From NCBI GenBank assembly GCA_035765895.1, contig DASTWL010000068.1, forward strand, positions 1 through 64,000: 64,000 bases of DNA. The letters are read 5' to 3'. The position numbers and the translations under genes are program-made. Origin of the DNA: Verrucomicrobiia bacterium (lineage in GTDB: Bacteria > Verrucomicrobiota > Verrucomicrobiia > Limisphaerales > DSYF01). Shown piece after piece: positions 27,258-36,752 of the stretch (the stretch's first letter is position 1; the number at the start of each line of letters is the position of its first letter). The notes beneath the pieces are model-generated. The model saw nothing but the letters and a program-made list of their open reading frames with translations, was not told the DNA's origin and searched no databases.

Positions 27258-29255
27258 ATGAAACGAATCCCAATTTCGCCAGTCCGATGGCTGCGGGCCG
27301 GCGGCGCGTTGTTGGCCGTGCTGTTTGCGGGTGGCGTGGGCGCCGCGGACCAGGCGCCGTTGCCGTTTGTGAGTCCCATGTTTGGCGACAACATGGTCCT
27401 GCAGCGCGGCAAGACGAACACGATCTGGGGCTGGACGCAGCCCGGCCAGGAAGTTCGCGTGGCAGTTGCCGGCCGTTCCACCACGGGCACGGCGGGCGCC
27501 GACGGCCGCTGGCAGGTCCGCTTGCTGCCGCCGGAGTCCGCCGGGCCCCTGACCCTGCGGGTTTCCGGACCGCAAACCGCGACGTTCACGAACGTTCTTG
27601 TCGGCGACGTTTGGCTGTGCGGCGGACAATCGAACATGGAACTGCCGTTGCGCGCCGCCCGGAACGGCGAAGCCGAAAGCAAGGCCGCCCATCATCCCGA
27701 CATCCGGCTGTTCACCGTCGCCCATCACGTCGCCTATGCGCCGGCGGCGGTGGTCGCCGGATCGTGGAAGGTTTGTTCGCCGGAAACGATCGCCGAGAAC
27801 GGCGGCTTTTCGGCAGTGGGATACTTCTTCGGGCGCAAACTGCAAACGGAACTGCACGTGCCCGTCGGCTTGATTCAGGACTGTGTTGGTGGCACGCCTG
27901 CCGAAAGCTGGATGAGCCCGTCGGCCTTGCATGCGTTGGGAGATTTCGAAGCGCCGCTCGCGGAGATGGCCCGCTTGCATGCCCGCGGGGGGCCGGAATA
28001 CGGGAGCTTTCTCATGCACTGGCTTGACGAATACGACCTCGGTTCGGGCACCCACTTCTGGGGCGCATCGGCGCTGGACGAAGCGGACTGGAAACCCGTG
28101 ACGATCCCTGGCGGCTTCCGCGAACTGGGCGTGCCTGAGGTGCCAAGCGTGTGCTGGTTCCGTCGCGAAATCATCCTGCCCGATCCGTTGCCGGCGGGGC
28201 CGGCGATGTTGTTTCTCGGCTCGATCGAGAAAATGGACACGGCCTACGTCAACGGCCAGTGGGTCGGCGCCAGTTCGTGGGTTGAAAACCCGCGCGTGTA
28301 TTTCATCAAGAACGGCGTGCTGCATTCCGGCACGAACACGCTGGCGGTGCGCATCTTCAAATTGAAACCTGACGGCGGATTTCTCGCGAAGCCGGAAACG
28401 CTCCGTCTGAGGCTGGGCGACAAGTCCACGATTCCGCTCGCGGGTGCATGGCGGGGCAGGCTCAGCGTGGACGCCCGGCCGCCGCATCCGTTGCCGATGA
28501 CATTTGAGAATTACCCTACGATGCCGGTGGTATTGTATCACGGCATGTTGCAGCCTGTGGCGCCGCTCGCGCTGCGCGGTGCGATTTGGTATCAGGGCGA
28601 GGCCAACTTCCTGCGCGCCCACCAATACCGGACCCTGTTGCCGGCGTTGATCCGCGACTGGCGTGCGCTCTTCCAGCAGGGTGATTTTCCGTTCTACATC
28701 GTCAGCCTGCCGGCCTTCATGCACCGCCGGGAGCAGCCCGGCGACGACGCGTGGGCCGAACTGCGGGAGGCGCAGGCGTTGACCGCGCAAACGGTGACGA
28801 ACACTGCGCTCGCGGTGACGGTGGACACCGGCGACGCCGACAACATTCATCCACCGGAGAAACAGGTCGTCGGCGAACGGCTCGCGCGGTGCGCTTTGGC
28901 GCAGGAGTTTGCCCGGGTGATTCCGTATCGCGGTCCCGAGTTCGCGTCCATGACCACCCGGCCGGGCGTGTTGGTCCTGCGCTTTCGATATACGGATGGC
29001 GGTCTCGTGGCCAAAAGCGGCGCCTTGGGTGAATTTTCAGTTGCCGGCAAGGACCGCCACTGGCACTGGGCACAGGCGCGTATCGCGGGCGATGCCGTGG
29101 TGGTTTCGTCTCCGGACGTGCCCGAACCGGTGGCCGCGCGTTACGCCTGGCAGGCCAACCCGGCGGCGACGCTGTTCAACGGCGCGGGCCTGCCGGCGGT
29201 TCCGTTCCGCACGGACGACTGGCCCGGTGCCACCGACCACGCCCAACCGTGGTAG
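27258..29255 (+). CDS. SASA-family carbohydrate acetylesterase
   Basis: About 665 residues with a signal peptide (WLRAGGALLAVLFAGGVGAA). The SGNH/SASA fold has the nucleophile Ser in WLCGGQSNMELPLR, the IWYQGEAN block and the Asp/His pair in DNIHPPEKQVVGERL. An inserted beta-sandwich lies between about residues 230 and 390 (FRRE, FLGSIEKMDTAYVNG), as in verrucomicrobial and bacteroidal sialate O-acetylesterase/acetylxylan esterase homologues. Given its position behind GH30, removal of acetyl groups from xylan is more likely than from sialic acid. ATG 27258 is chosen over GTG 27231, which overlaps the GH30 stop. Confidence 0.9.
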   Translation: MKRIPISPVRWLRAGGALLAVLFAGGVGAADQAPLPFVSPMFGDNMVLQRGKTNTIWGWTQPGQEVRVAVAGRSTTGTAGADGRWQVRLLPPESAGPLTLRVSGPQTATFTNVLVGDVWLCGGQSNMELPLRAARNGEAESKAAHHPDIRLFTVAHHVAYAPAAVVAGSWKVCSPETIAENGGFSAVGYFFGRKLQTELHVPVGLIQDCVGGTPAESWMSPSALHALGDFEAPLAEMARLHARGGPEYGSFLMHWLDEYDLGSGTHFWGASALDEADWKPVTIPGGFRELGVPEVPSVCWFRREIILPDPLPAGPAMLFLGSIEKMDTAYVNGQWVGASSWVENPRVYFIKNGVLHSGTNTLAVRIFKLKPDGGFLAKPETLRLRLGDKSTIPLAGAWRGRLSVDARPPHPLPMTFENYPTMPVVLYHGMLQPVAPLALRGAIWYQGEANFLRAHQYRTLLPALIRDWRALFQQGDFPFYIVSLPAFMHRREQPGDDAWAELREAQALTAQTVTNTALAVTVDTGDADNIHPPEKQVVGERLARCALAQEFARVIPYRGPEFASMTTRPGVLVLRFRYTDGGLVAKSGALGEFSVAGKDRHWHWAQARIAGDAVVVSSPDVPEPVAARYAWQANPAATLFNGAGLPAVPFRTDDWPGATDHAQPW

Positions 29256-29287
29256 GTGGCGCGTAGTTTTGTTGAGGTTGAATCGCG

Positions 29288-30373
29288 TCAAGCCGCGCCG
29301 CCCCGCTCGCCGTTGATCAGCTGCAGGCCGGCGCGGATGTAGCCGAGCGCAAAGGCCATGCCGGCGTGCCACGGCGCGGCGCAACTCATCTGCGGCGCGT
29401 GATCCGGAATCAGCACGCCGGTAAAATGGTTCCGCTTCAGGATCCGCAGCACGCGCAGGATGTCCACCGCGCCATCGTCAATGAACGTTTCGCGATAGTG
29501 CGGCACCTTGTCGCGCACGTTGCGCAGGTGCACGTAGGCCAGCCGGCCCTGGCGGCTGTAAGTGTCCACGACGTCGTAAATGTCGCCCTCGGTCATTTCG
29601 GCCAGCGTGCCGACGCAGAATTCGAGCGCGTTGCGCGGGCTGGGCTTGAGATCGATCAACTTCTGGTAAAGGCGCGGCTGGTGGACGAGCCGGGGTTGTG
29701 CGCGGACCGTGGGCATCGGCGGATCGTCGGGATGCGCGGCGAGCGTGACGCCCGCTTCTTCGGCAACCGGAATCAACGCGTCGAGAAAGTCCTTGAGCCG
29801 GGCCCACAATTGTTCGGAGGTGGCCGACGGCACCACGCCGGGCGCGGCGTTCCGGTCGTAAACCATGTTCCAAACCATGCCGTTGGGCAGCGGCTTGTCA
29901 AAAGGGCCATCCATGCCCACGGCCTCGGCGTCGCCGCGGGCGAATGGACCCTTCACGCGGCCGGCCACGCCGGCGATGGAGAAGTTGTAGCCAAAGACCG
30001 GAATGTCCGCCCGGCCGACGCTGCGGATGAGCTGTTTGAGGTTTTCGAGCTGCTGTGTCTTTTTCGGTCCGTCGAGCAGCACGTCGTGCCAGTGCGCGGG
30101 ATCGAAGTTCTCGACGGCTTCGAGTTCGAGTCCGGCCGCGTTGATGTCGCGCTTGATCGCCGCGAGTTCCTCGTAACCCCAGAGGTGGTCCGGGTCGCCG
30201 GCGAGGCCCCAGCCCGAATCATCGCCGACGGGCTGGTCGCCGGGCTGGTTGCTGCGCGAGGAGCGGAAGTAATCCACGAGGTGGATGACCAGATGCGTGC
30301 AGCCGCATTGTTTGGCGAAGCGGTAATGCTCCGCGTCGAGTTGGTGCCGGTAAAGACCAAGTCCCAGTTTCAT
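29288..30373 (-). CDS. uxuA: Mannonate dehydratase
   Basis: A 361-residue TIM-barrel enzyme that turns D-mannonate into 2-keto-3-deoxygluconate in the glucuronate pathway. UxuA features: LGLYRHQLDAEHYRFAKQCG, LELEAVENFDP, GYNFSIAGVAGRV, VTLAAHPDDPP, and VHLRNVRDKVPHYRETFIDD. The internal ATG at 30373 fits better than the earlier in-frame Met. It follows xylA by 42 bases with a hairpin between, so xylose and glucuronate breakdown are probably co-expressed. It converges on the SASA gene with a 32-base gap. Confidence 0.94.
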   Translation of the reverse strand: MKLGLGLYRHQLDAEHYRFAKQCGCTHLVIHLVDYFRSSRSNQPGDQPVGDDSGWGLAGDPDHLWGYEELAAIKRDINAAGLELEAVENFDPAHWHDVLLDGPKKTQQLENLKQLIRSVGRADIPVFGYNFSIAGVAGRVKGPFARGDAEAVGMDGPFDKPLPNGMVWNMVYDRNAAPGVVPSATSEQLWARLKDFLDALIPVAEEAGVTLAAHPDDPPMPTVRAQPRLVHQPRLYQKLIDLKPSPRNALEFCVGTLAEMTEGDIYDVVDTYSRQGRLAYVHLRNVRDKVPHYRETFIDDGAVDILRVLRILKRNHFTGVLIPDHAPQMSCAAPWHAGMAFALGYIRAGLQLINGERGGAA

Positions 30374-30389
30374 GCGCGCCGCTGCTGGT

Positions 30390-30409
30390 GCATCCACCTG
30401 CGTGGATGC
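30390..30409 (-). repeat. Intercistronic hairpin between xylA and uxuA
   Basis: A perfect inverted repeat, GCATCCAC / GTGGATGC around a 4-base loop, sits in the 42-base gap. No T tract follows on either strand. It could set relative message stability or translation of uxuA. Confidence 0.5.
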
Positions 30410-30415
30410 GCGGGT

Positions 30416-31753
30416 TCAGATGAATTCGTTGATGAGGTTTTCGAGCATTTCCTGACGGCCGCTGCGGCTGGGCGCGGCTTCGCCCTTCTGCAACGCATAA
30501 GCTTCCAGCTCCTTCAGGCCGACGCGGCCCTTTTCGATGTCGCGGCCGATGCCCGAGTCCCACGAGGCGTAACGTTGCTGGATGAACTTCGCGAACCGGC
30601 CGTCCTTGCGAATCGCGGCGGCAATCTTCAGCCCGCGCGCGAAGGCGTCCATGCCGCCGATGTGCGCGTGGAACAGGTCCACCGGTTCGAAGCTTTCGCG
30701 GCGCACCTTGGCGTCGAAGTTCAAGCCGCCCTTCTTCAAGCCGCCCATGCCGAGCACGGCGAGCATGATTTGCGTGGTGAGATAAATGTTCGTCGGGAAC
30801 TGGTCCGTGTCCCAGCCCAGCAGCTCGTCGCCAACGTTGGCGTCAATTGAGCCGAGCCTGCCGGCGTTTGCGCACACCTGCAGCTCGTGCCACATCGAAT
30901 GGCCCGCGAGCGTGGCGTGGTTCGTCTCGATGTTGAGCTGGAAATGTTCGAGCAGGCCGAACTCGCGGAGAAAGTTCAGGCACGCCGCCGCATCCGAATC
31001 ATACTGGTGCTTGGTGGGCTCCTTCGGTTTCGGTTCGATGAAGAACTGGCCCTTGAAGCCGATGGCCTTCTTGTGCGCGACGGCCAGGTGCAGCAGCTTC
31101 GCGAGGTGTTCCTGTTCGCGCTTCATGTCGGTGTTGAGCAGCGTGGAATAGCCTTCGCGGCCGCCCCAGAACACGTAGCCCGAGCCGCCCAGCGCGTGCG
31201 TGACTTCGAGGGCCTTCTTCACCTGTGCGGCGGCGAAGGCAAACACGTCGGCGTTGCAGCTCGTGGCCGCACCGTGCACGAAGCGCGGATGCGAGAACAG
31301 ATTGGCCGTGCCCCAGAGCAGCTTGATGCCGGTGCGCCGCTGCTCCTGCTTGAGCACCTTGACCACGGCGTCAAGGTTGGCGTGGCTTTCCGCGAGCGAG
31401 CGGCCTTCGGGGGCCACGTCGCGGTCGTGGAAGCAGTAAAACGGTGCGCCGAGCTTGGCCATGAATTCAAAGGCCACCCGGGCGCGGTGCTGGGCATTTT
31501 CGACGGAGTTGGAGCCGTCGTCCCACGGACGTTGCATCGTGCCCGCGCCGAACGGGTCGGAGCCGGTGCCGCGGAACGTGTGCCAGTAGCTCACGGCAAA
31601 ACGCAGGTGGTCCTCCATGGTCCGGCCCTCGACCTTCTCGCTGGCGTTGTAATGTTTGAACGCGAGTGGATTCTTTGACTTCGGTCCTTCGTAACGAATG
31701 GCTTTGATGCCCTTGAATGCTTCCATGTTGCTGTGGTTTATGTTGGTTGCCAT
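30416..31753 (-). CDS. xylA: Xylose isomerase
   Basis: 445 residues, the usual length for class II xylose isomerases, converting D-xylose to D-xylulose. Motifs: [28 protein letters not shown] (catalytic His-Asp), [26 protein letters not shown] (metal ligands), [13 protein letters not shown], and [23 protein letters not shown] 31753 gives a normal start; the frame stays open further upstream but is not XylA-like. It is first of a pair with uxuA. No xylulokinase was identified; the ROK gene near 40.4 kb is not an obvious one. Confidence 0.97.
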   Translation of the reverse strand: MATNINHSNMEAFKGIKAIRYEGPKSKNPLAFKHYNASEKVEGRTMEDHLRFAVSYWHTFRGTGSDPFGAGTMQRPWDDGSNSVENAQHRARVAFEFMAKLGAPFYCFHDRDVAPEGRSLAESHANLDAVVKVLKQEQRRTGIKLLWGTANLFSHPRFVHGAATSCNADVFAFAAAQVKKALEVTHALGGSGYVFWGGREGYSTLLNTDMKREQEHLAKLLHLAVAHKKAIGFKGQFFIEPKPKEPTKHQYDSDAAACLNFLREFGLLEHFQLNIETNHATLAGHSMWHELQVCANAGRLGSIDANVGDELLGWDTDQFPTNIYLTTQIMLAVLGMGGLKKGGLNFDAKVRRESFEPVDLFHAHIGGMDAFARGLKIAAAIRKDGRFAKFIQQRYASWDSGIGRDIEKGRVGLKELEAYALQKGEAAPSRSGRQEMLENLINEFI

Positions 31754-32008
31754 TGCTGGCGATTGCTGTTTACGACGTCCGTCCGGCGCGCGGACGGGTT
31801 GCTTGCGAATTGCGGTGGTGGCGCGCGGTGCGGTTCCCGGCCGGAAACGTTCCGGCGGGCCGGCCTCGCTGGGGCGCGCGCCAACCGTGTTCGCGACCCA
31901 TCTTGTCAGGACTGCTCCCCGGTCCACCATCCAGAAATTGAGCGGTAGTGCGGCATCCGGCTTAACGTCGGAAAAGCCTCTCGGGCGGTCTGCCAAGAGC
32001 ACGCGGCC

Positions 32009-33431
32009 TCATGGCTGAACGGGCGGAGCGGATGCCGCGGCGCCGGGTGCGAAATGGCGCGCTGCGAATTGCAGGAATACCGGCCAGTTCGGGGTGTCGC
32101 TGTGGCCGCCCGGATGCTGGCGAAACGCAAGGTCGCCCGACACCAAGGCTGCGCCGATCGGCGGGAATTCAGTCGTGCCCAGGTCGCGTTTGCCGAGCAG
32201 CCGGTAAACCGGACCCGCCGCGGCGGCGGCCATGAACATGCCTTTGGCGTCCGCCCACCCATCGCCTTGCGTGGCGCCGCCGCCGATGAACACGGGGCGG
32301 GGCGCGCAGAGCGCGATCAGTTCATGGGCGTCCACGGGGAGGTCGTTCCAATGCAGTGGCCCGGCGTATTTCAGAAAGTTGCCCGCCATCCAGTGATATT
32401 CGCCGCTGCCAGCGACGTTCTCGACCGTTTCGCCAAAGTCGCGCCGGAACAGTTTCGCGCCGCCTTCGCCGGAGGAGCTGATGTAGGCGATGGCAAAGCG
32501 CGGATCATACGCCATCGCCACCAAGGCCGCCTTGCCGTAACGTGAATGCCCCTCCAGTCCGACGCGCTTCGCGTCCACCGCGGGGTCGGTGGCAAAGTAA
32601 TCGAGCGCCCGGCTTGCCCCCCACGCCCAGGCACGCAGGGCGCCCCAGTCATCGAGCTTCCGGGGCTGCCCGTGGTTGACGAGCCCGATGATGCCACGCA
32701 TCAGCCCCGCGCCGTTGTCGGGCTGGATGCTCGTTGGAATCAGTGATGCGTAACCCCAGCCCCTGGCCAGAACTTGCTGCTGCCATGAGGGCTCGTTGCC
32801 AGCGGGCGCGCCCGGGCGGCGGCCGAAGTTGGGAAAGTTGAAGCTCAACTGCAGGATCACCGGCACCGGCTGTTTGGCGTTGGCCGGCGTGGTCAACGTC
32901 AGCTCGATGTTGACCGCAATGTTCGTGTCGCCGGAATTGTCCACTTGCCCGACGAGCTGCTTGGTTACGACTGGGAAGGTCCCGTTGGTTTCCGGCGTGG
33001 TGCGGAGAACTTTCCACGTGATCGAGGGCGTCACCTGCGGCGCGCGCCCGTAGATTTCGCGGTCGAAGTCCTCCACAATCTCCGGTCGGCGCTGCTCCCA
33101 CCACATGGCGGGTGTCGTGACGGGCCGGCCGTCCTTCAAGGTCAGCGGATCGGGCAGGTCGGGATGAGGATTGGCCCTGGCTTCTTCGTAATTGGCGTAA
33201 AACGGCGACTGCGGATTGTTGCCGTCGCGGCCCCGGCGCAACGTGCTGATGTGCAGCAAATCCATGAGACGCCGGTGATCCTGTTCGGCCAGCGCGCGTT
33301 CATCCGCGGGGGGACGGCGAATGGCCGGACGGGGTGTTTGTGGTGGCCGCCGGTGTGCCTGGAGCAAATACGAGGAGCAGCGCAAGCGCCCCGGTCCGGC
33401 GCGCGATTCGCAACAAAGAGTTCCGCATCAT
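32009..33431 (-). CDS. CE15 glucuronoyl esterase, signal peptide out of frame
   Basis: The main frame (32009-33385) encodes a CE15 alpha/beta hydrolase that splits the ester between glucuronoxylan and lignin. The nucleophile motif is VGLEGHSRYGKAA, and DDWGALRAWAWGASRALDYF, ISSSGEGGAKL and the catalytic His in HPGGHSDTPNW are present. The signal peptide (SLLRIARRTGALALLLVFAP) starts at ATG 33431 or 33428 in a different frame. Removing one base from the run of six G at 33308-33313 fuses it cleanly, giving about 473 residues. As read, the main frame begins with a non-signal segment, so export would fail. Sequencing error or a slippage-prone start region are both possible. Confidence 0.85.
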
Positions 33432-33908
33432 GTCGGGATTCAGTAAAGCCCACGCGCCGTCGGTTTCGGGCCGTAGCGGGGCGTTGACTTTGCCGGCTTC
33501 AAAACTACCAATCCCGCCGTCCGGGTGGAATGGACGATTCTTTGGCCCCTGCTCCCGGCTTAATCCTCCGTGGTGGTGGTGCAAGTGGCCTTCACGACCT
33601 CGCCCCGGCTGACGGCGTTACGCGGGACGCTGTGCGTCCGGAATACCAGTTGATCAACGCCGGCATCACGCGGTCGGCAGGCGCACACAGCCACCGCGTC
33701 GGCGGTGTGGTGATCGAAGCATTTCATTATGTCTGGGCAGGCTTGGAAAAGTTCAGAACCATGCCGGCATCGACGACCCGGTGCGGGGCTGCTGCCGTCA
33801 GGACGGCTACAGTATTTATGAAACTGCTATAGGCAACGCGTCCTCTGCCATCACGGGCTCGTCAGATGTTCGATCATCGCCGGTGGGTCGCCTCTGGTCC
33901 CGGAAACC
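33432..33908. other. 477-bp intergenic region without recognised gene
   Basis: This stretch separates the start of the CE15 gene from the end of the FMN reductase gene. A weak plus-strand frame (33530-33832) has no family resemblance, ribosome site or protein-like composition. No RNA gene, clear promoter or repeat was seen. Confidence 0.5.
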
Positions 33909-34481
33909 TTACTGACACGGTTTGCCCGCTTGCCGCAGTTTCTTCGCTCGCAGGGCTTCGACGAAGCTCACAAACCCGTCGGCCTGTTTGGCCAGGCGTT
34001 TCTCCGTGTCTTCGTTGGCAAGCTGGCCGGATGCATCCAGCAGCTTGCCGATGCCCGGCAGGAAAACACGCTCCGGAAAGATGAACGCATTGCGGTAGCC
34101 GAAGATCGCCTGCAACTGCTCGACCGGCCGCAGCGCGCCCCAGATGCCCGCCGCCAGGCCGACGAAACACACCGGCCGATGCTCGAAGCTTTCCGGAAAG
34201 GGCAGCATGTCAATGAAGTATTTGAGGATGCCGGGCACGCTGCCGTTGTATTCCGGCGTCACGATGACCAGTCCGTCGGACGCGAGCACGGCCTCCGTAA
34301 ATTTGGCAAAAGATGCCGGCTTTTCCGCGTAGGCTGCCGGCGAGAAAATCTCCGGCGGCAACTCTGCCAGATCAAGCGTTTGCATGGCGACGCCGAGCGA
34401 TTGATAAATGGCCTCGAGGCGGGCGGTGACCTTGCGCGTGTTGCTGCCCGGACGGTTGGTGCCGCTGAGAATGACAATCAT
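33909..34481 (-). CDS. NADPH-dependent FMN reductase (flavodoxin-like)
   Basis: 190 residues of the NADPH_dep_red/azoreductase-like flavodoxin fold. The FMN phosphate loop is SGTNRPGSNTRKV, followed by DGLVIVTPEYNGSVPGILKY and the LAAGIWGALRPVEQLQAIFG block. It reduces flavins or quinones in the cytoplasm; the physiological substrate is unknown. It follows ilvB after a terminator, on the same strand, and is likely separate from it. Confidence 0.9.
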   Translation of the reverse strand: MIVILSGTNRPGSNTRKVTARLEAIYQSLGVAMQTLDLAELPPEIFSPAAYAEKPASFAKFTEAVLASDGLVIVTPEYNGSVPGILKYFIDMLPFPESFEHRPVCFVGLAAGIWGALRPVEQLQAIFGYRNAFIFPERVFLPGIGKLLDASGQLANEDTEKRLAKQADGFVSFVEALRAKKLRQAGKPCQ

Positions 34482-34562
34482 GCCCGAACTTCTACGCGGA
34501 CTGGCCCGTGGCGTCCATCAAATCCAAGTGTTTTGGCGCCGGGATTCGCTGCCGGTGGGGGA

Positions 34563-34596
34563 AATAAGAAGCCGGACGGCATTGCGGCCGTCCGGC
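34563..34596 (-). terminator. Terminator downstream of ilvB
   Basis: On the minus strand the 9-bp stem GCCGGACGG / CCGTCCGGC (8-base loop) is followed by a T-rich run (TTCTTATTT). It lies about 19 bases after the ilvB stop codon. Confidence 0.8.
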
Positions 34597-34614
34597 TGAT
34601 GAAATTGACGCGGT

Positions 34615-36498
34615 TTAAGGCTTCCACTTCATGTCCGCCACCGTGCGGCCGGCGGGAATGAACGGCAGCACGTGTTCGCTGTAAGGCGTGCAGACGTCGA
34701 GGACGTAGGCCGTTTTCGCCTCGATGAGGCGTTGCAACGCGGCCTTGAGATCGCGCTTATACATCACGCGTTCGCAGGGCACGTTGAAGCTGTTGCAGAC
34801 GCGGACGTAGTCGGGATAAACCTGTGCGCGCTTCTCCGGATCGCCGAGGTAGGTGTGCCCGCGGTTGCCGCCGTAGAAGCTGTCCTCCCACTGCACCACC
34901 ATGCCGAGGTGCTGGTTGTTCAGGATGATCGCCTTGGCATTAATGCGTTCGATGTGTGCGGTGGCGAGTTCCTGGATGTTCATCAAGAACGAGCCGTCGC
35001 CGTCGATGTCGATCACTTCCTTGTCCGGATGCGCCACCTTCACGCCAAGCGCGGCCGGATAGCCGAAGCCCATCGAGCCGAGGCCGCCGCTGGAGATGAA
35101 CTGGCGCGGGTGTTTGCAGGGATACCATTGGCCGGACCACATCTGGTGCTGGCCGACGCCGGTGGTGATGCAGGCCTCGCCCTTGGTGAGTTCGTGCAAC
35201 ATCTCGATGACCATCTGCGGCAGGATGACCTGGTCTTCCTGGCCCTTCATGTGGTCCTTCATGTGGTCGCTGTTGGCGATCTCGGCGGTGATGCCGTAGG
35301 TGAACGGCGCCTTCTTTTTCCACTCGGCGATCTGGGCGTGCCAGGCATCAAATTTCTTCGTGACCGGGCGCTTGGCGAGCAGCTTGTTCAGCCGCGTCAA
35401 TGCGTCCTTGATGTCGCCCACGACCGGCAGATGTGCCCGTTTGTTTTTGTTCAGCTCGGAGGCGTCCACGTCAATGTGAACGATCGTTGCGCCTTTCGCG
35501 AACTCGCTGAAGGCGCCGGTGACGCGGTCGTCGAAGCGCACGCCGAACGCGAGCAGCAGGTCCGCGCCGTCCTTGAGCTTCACCATCGGATCATTGAAGG
35601 ACTTGCGGTGCTCGTATTCACCGTTCACGGCCCAGTTGGCAAACGCGGCGCCGTGCATGCCGAGCCAGCGGAGCGAGAGTTCATGGTTTTCGGGGAACGC
35701 GCCAATGCCCATCAGCGTGGTCGTGACCGGAATCCCCGTCGCTTCGGCGAACTTTTTCAGGTCCGCCGCCGCGCCGCTGGTGATGATGCCGCCGCCGCAG
35801 TAAAGGACCGGCCGTTCGGCCTTCTGGATGAGCCCGACGACTTCGTTGAGCGCAAGTTCGTCGGCGAAAATGTCGGGGTTGTAGCCCGGCAGCCCGGCGC
35901 GCATTTCCTCGTGCGTAAGCCAGACCGGCTGGGTCCGGGCCTGTTGAATGTTCTTGGGAATGTCAATCACGACGGGTCCGGGCCGGCCGGATTGGGCGAT
36001 GTAGAACGCCTCCTTCACGATGCGCGGAATGTCGTTGATATCAGTGACGAGGTAGCTGTGCTTCACCACGGGCAGCGTCATGCCGATCATGTCGGTTTCC
36101 TGGAACGCGCCGCGGCCGATCATGTTCTGGTTCACCTGGCCGGTGATGGCGACGAGCGGGCAGGAATCCATGTAGGCATCCGCAATGGCGGTGACGAGGT
36201 TGGTCGCGCCGGGGCCGCTGGTGGCCATGCAGACGCCGGCCTTGCCGGTGGCGCGGGCGTAGCCTTCCGCGGCAAAGCTGCCGCCCTGTTCGTGACGGGG
36301 CAGAATAGTGCGGATCTTGGACTTGGTGAGCGACTGGTGAATTTCCATGCTCGCGCCGCCGGGATAGGCAAAAATCACCTCAACGCCTTCGCGTTCGAGG
36401 GCCTCGACGAGGATGTCGCGGCCATACATCAACGGGCCGACCTTGCCGGCGGCGGCTTTGGCAGTTTTCTTCGATTTGGCGGATGTTGCTTTGCTCAT
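34615..36498 (-). CDS. ilvB: Acetolactate synthase large (catalytic) subunit
   Basis: 627 residues of ThDP-dependent acetolactate synthase, first step of valine/leucine/isoleucine synthesis. Features: [15 protein letters not shown] with catalytic Glu in [44 protein letters not shown], and the ThDP motif [17 protein letters not shown] ending in [16 protein letters not shown]. It starts with a Lys/Ala-rich extension ([17 protein letters not shown]) that most family members lack. ATG 36498 was chosen; the frame runs into the leader region upstream. The regulatory subunit gene (ilvN/ilvH) is not adjacent, which is unusual. Expression is probably attenuated by the upstream leader and terminator. 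Confidence 0.95.
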   Translation of the reverse strand: MSKATSAKSKKTAKAAAGKVGPLMYGRDILVEALEREGVEVIFAYPGGASMEIHQSLTKSKIRTILPRHEQGGSFAAEGYARATGKAGVCMATSGPGATNLVTAIADAYMDSCPLVAITGQVNQNMIGRGAFQETDMIGMTLPVVKHSYLVTDINDIPRIVKEAFYIAQSGRPGPVVIDIPKNIQQARTQPVWLTHEEMRAGLPGYNPDIFADELALNEVVGLIQKAERPVLYCGGGIITSGAAADLKKFAEATGIPVTTTLMGIGAFPENHELSLRWLGMHGAAFANWAVNGEYEHRKSFNDPMVKLKDGADLLLAFGVRFDDRVTGAFSEFAKGATIVHIDVDASELNKNKRAHLPVVGDIKDALTRLNKLLAKRPVTKKFDAWHAQIAEWKKKAPFTYGITAEIANSDHMKDHMKGQEDQVILPQMVIEMLHELTKGEACITTGVGQHQMWSGQWYPCKHPRQFISSGGLGSMGFGYPAALGVKVAHPDKEVIDIDGDGSFLMNIQELATAHIERINAKAIILNNQHLGMVVQWEDSFYGGNRGHTYLGDPEKRAQVYPDYVRVCNSFNVPCERVMYKRDLKAALQRLIEAKTAYVLDVCTPYSEHVLPFIPAGRTVADMKWKP

Positions 36499-36544
36499 GT
36501 TTCTTTCTTGGTTGATGGCCGGCGCAAGTCTGGGGCTGATCGAC

Positions 36545-36576
36545 AAAAAACCCACGACCGTTGCCAGCCGTGGGTT
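36545..36576 (-). terminator. Attenuator terminator in the ilvB leader
   Basis: On the minus strand AACCCACG and CGTGGGTT (8-bp stem, 12-base loop) are followed by a run of T (TTTTTT including the stem end). It sits 47 bases before the ilvB start codon and 17 bases after the stop of a short Val/Leu-rich ORF. That arrangement fits transcription attenuation rather than simple termination of the upstream gene. Confidence 0.75.
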
Positions 36577-36592
36577 CTTGTTAAAACTGGAT

Positions 36593-36676
36593 TCAGTCTC
36601 GACAAGCACCATCGGCGGCGCGGGCTGTTACTACCAGCGCGAGAGCAACGGTGACTTGTTGAACGATACCGAACAT
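36593..36676 (-). CDS. Putative ilvB leader peptide (branched-chain-rich)
   Basis: A 27-codon ORF beginning ATG 36676 whose product [18 protein letters not shown] is followed by nine more residues. Eight of the thirteen residues 4-16 are Ile, Val or Leu, the products regulated by acetolactate synthase. It ends shortly before a T-tailed hairpin ahead of ilvB. This matches the logic of ilv leader peptides: ribosome stalling at branched-chain codons when charged tRNA is short would prevent the terminator. No strong ribosome binding site was seen, so the call rests on codon content and position. Confidence 0.6.
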   Translation of the reverse strand: MFGIVQQVTVALALVVTARAADGACRD

Positions 36677-36752
36677 CGGGCGAAAAGCTAGAATTCCGCC
36701 CTGGCCGGGTCAAGCCCGGAATCAGCACCCTGCGGGCCAAAGCGCTAATGAA

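Noticed and set aside
33530-33832. A 100-codon plus-strand frame in the intergenic region before the FMN reductase
   Set aside because: It has no recognisable motif or ribosome site, and its composition is not protein-like.
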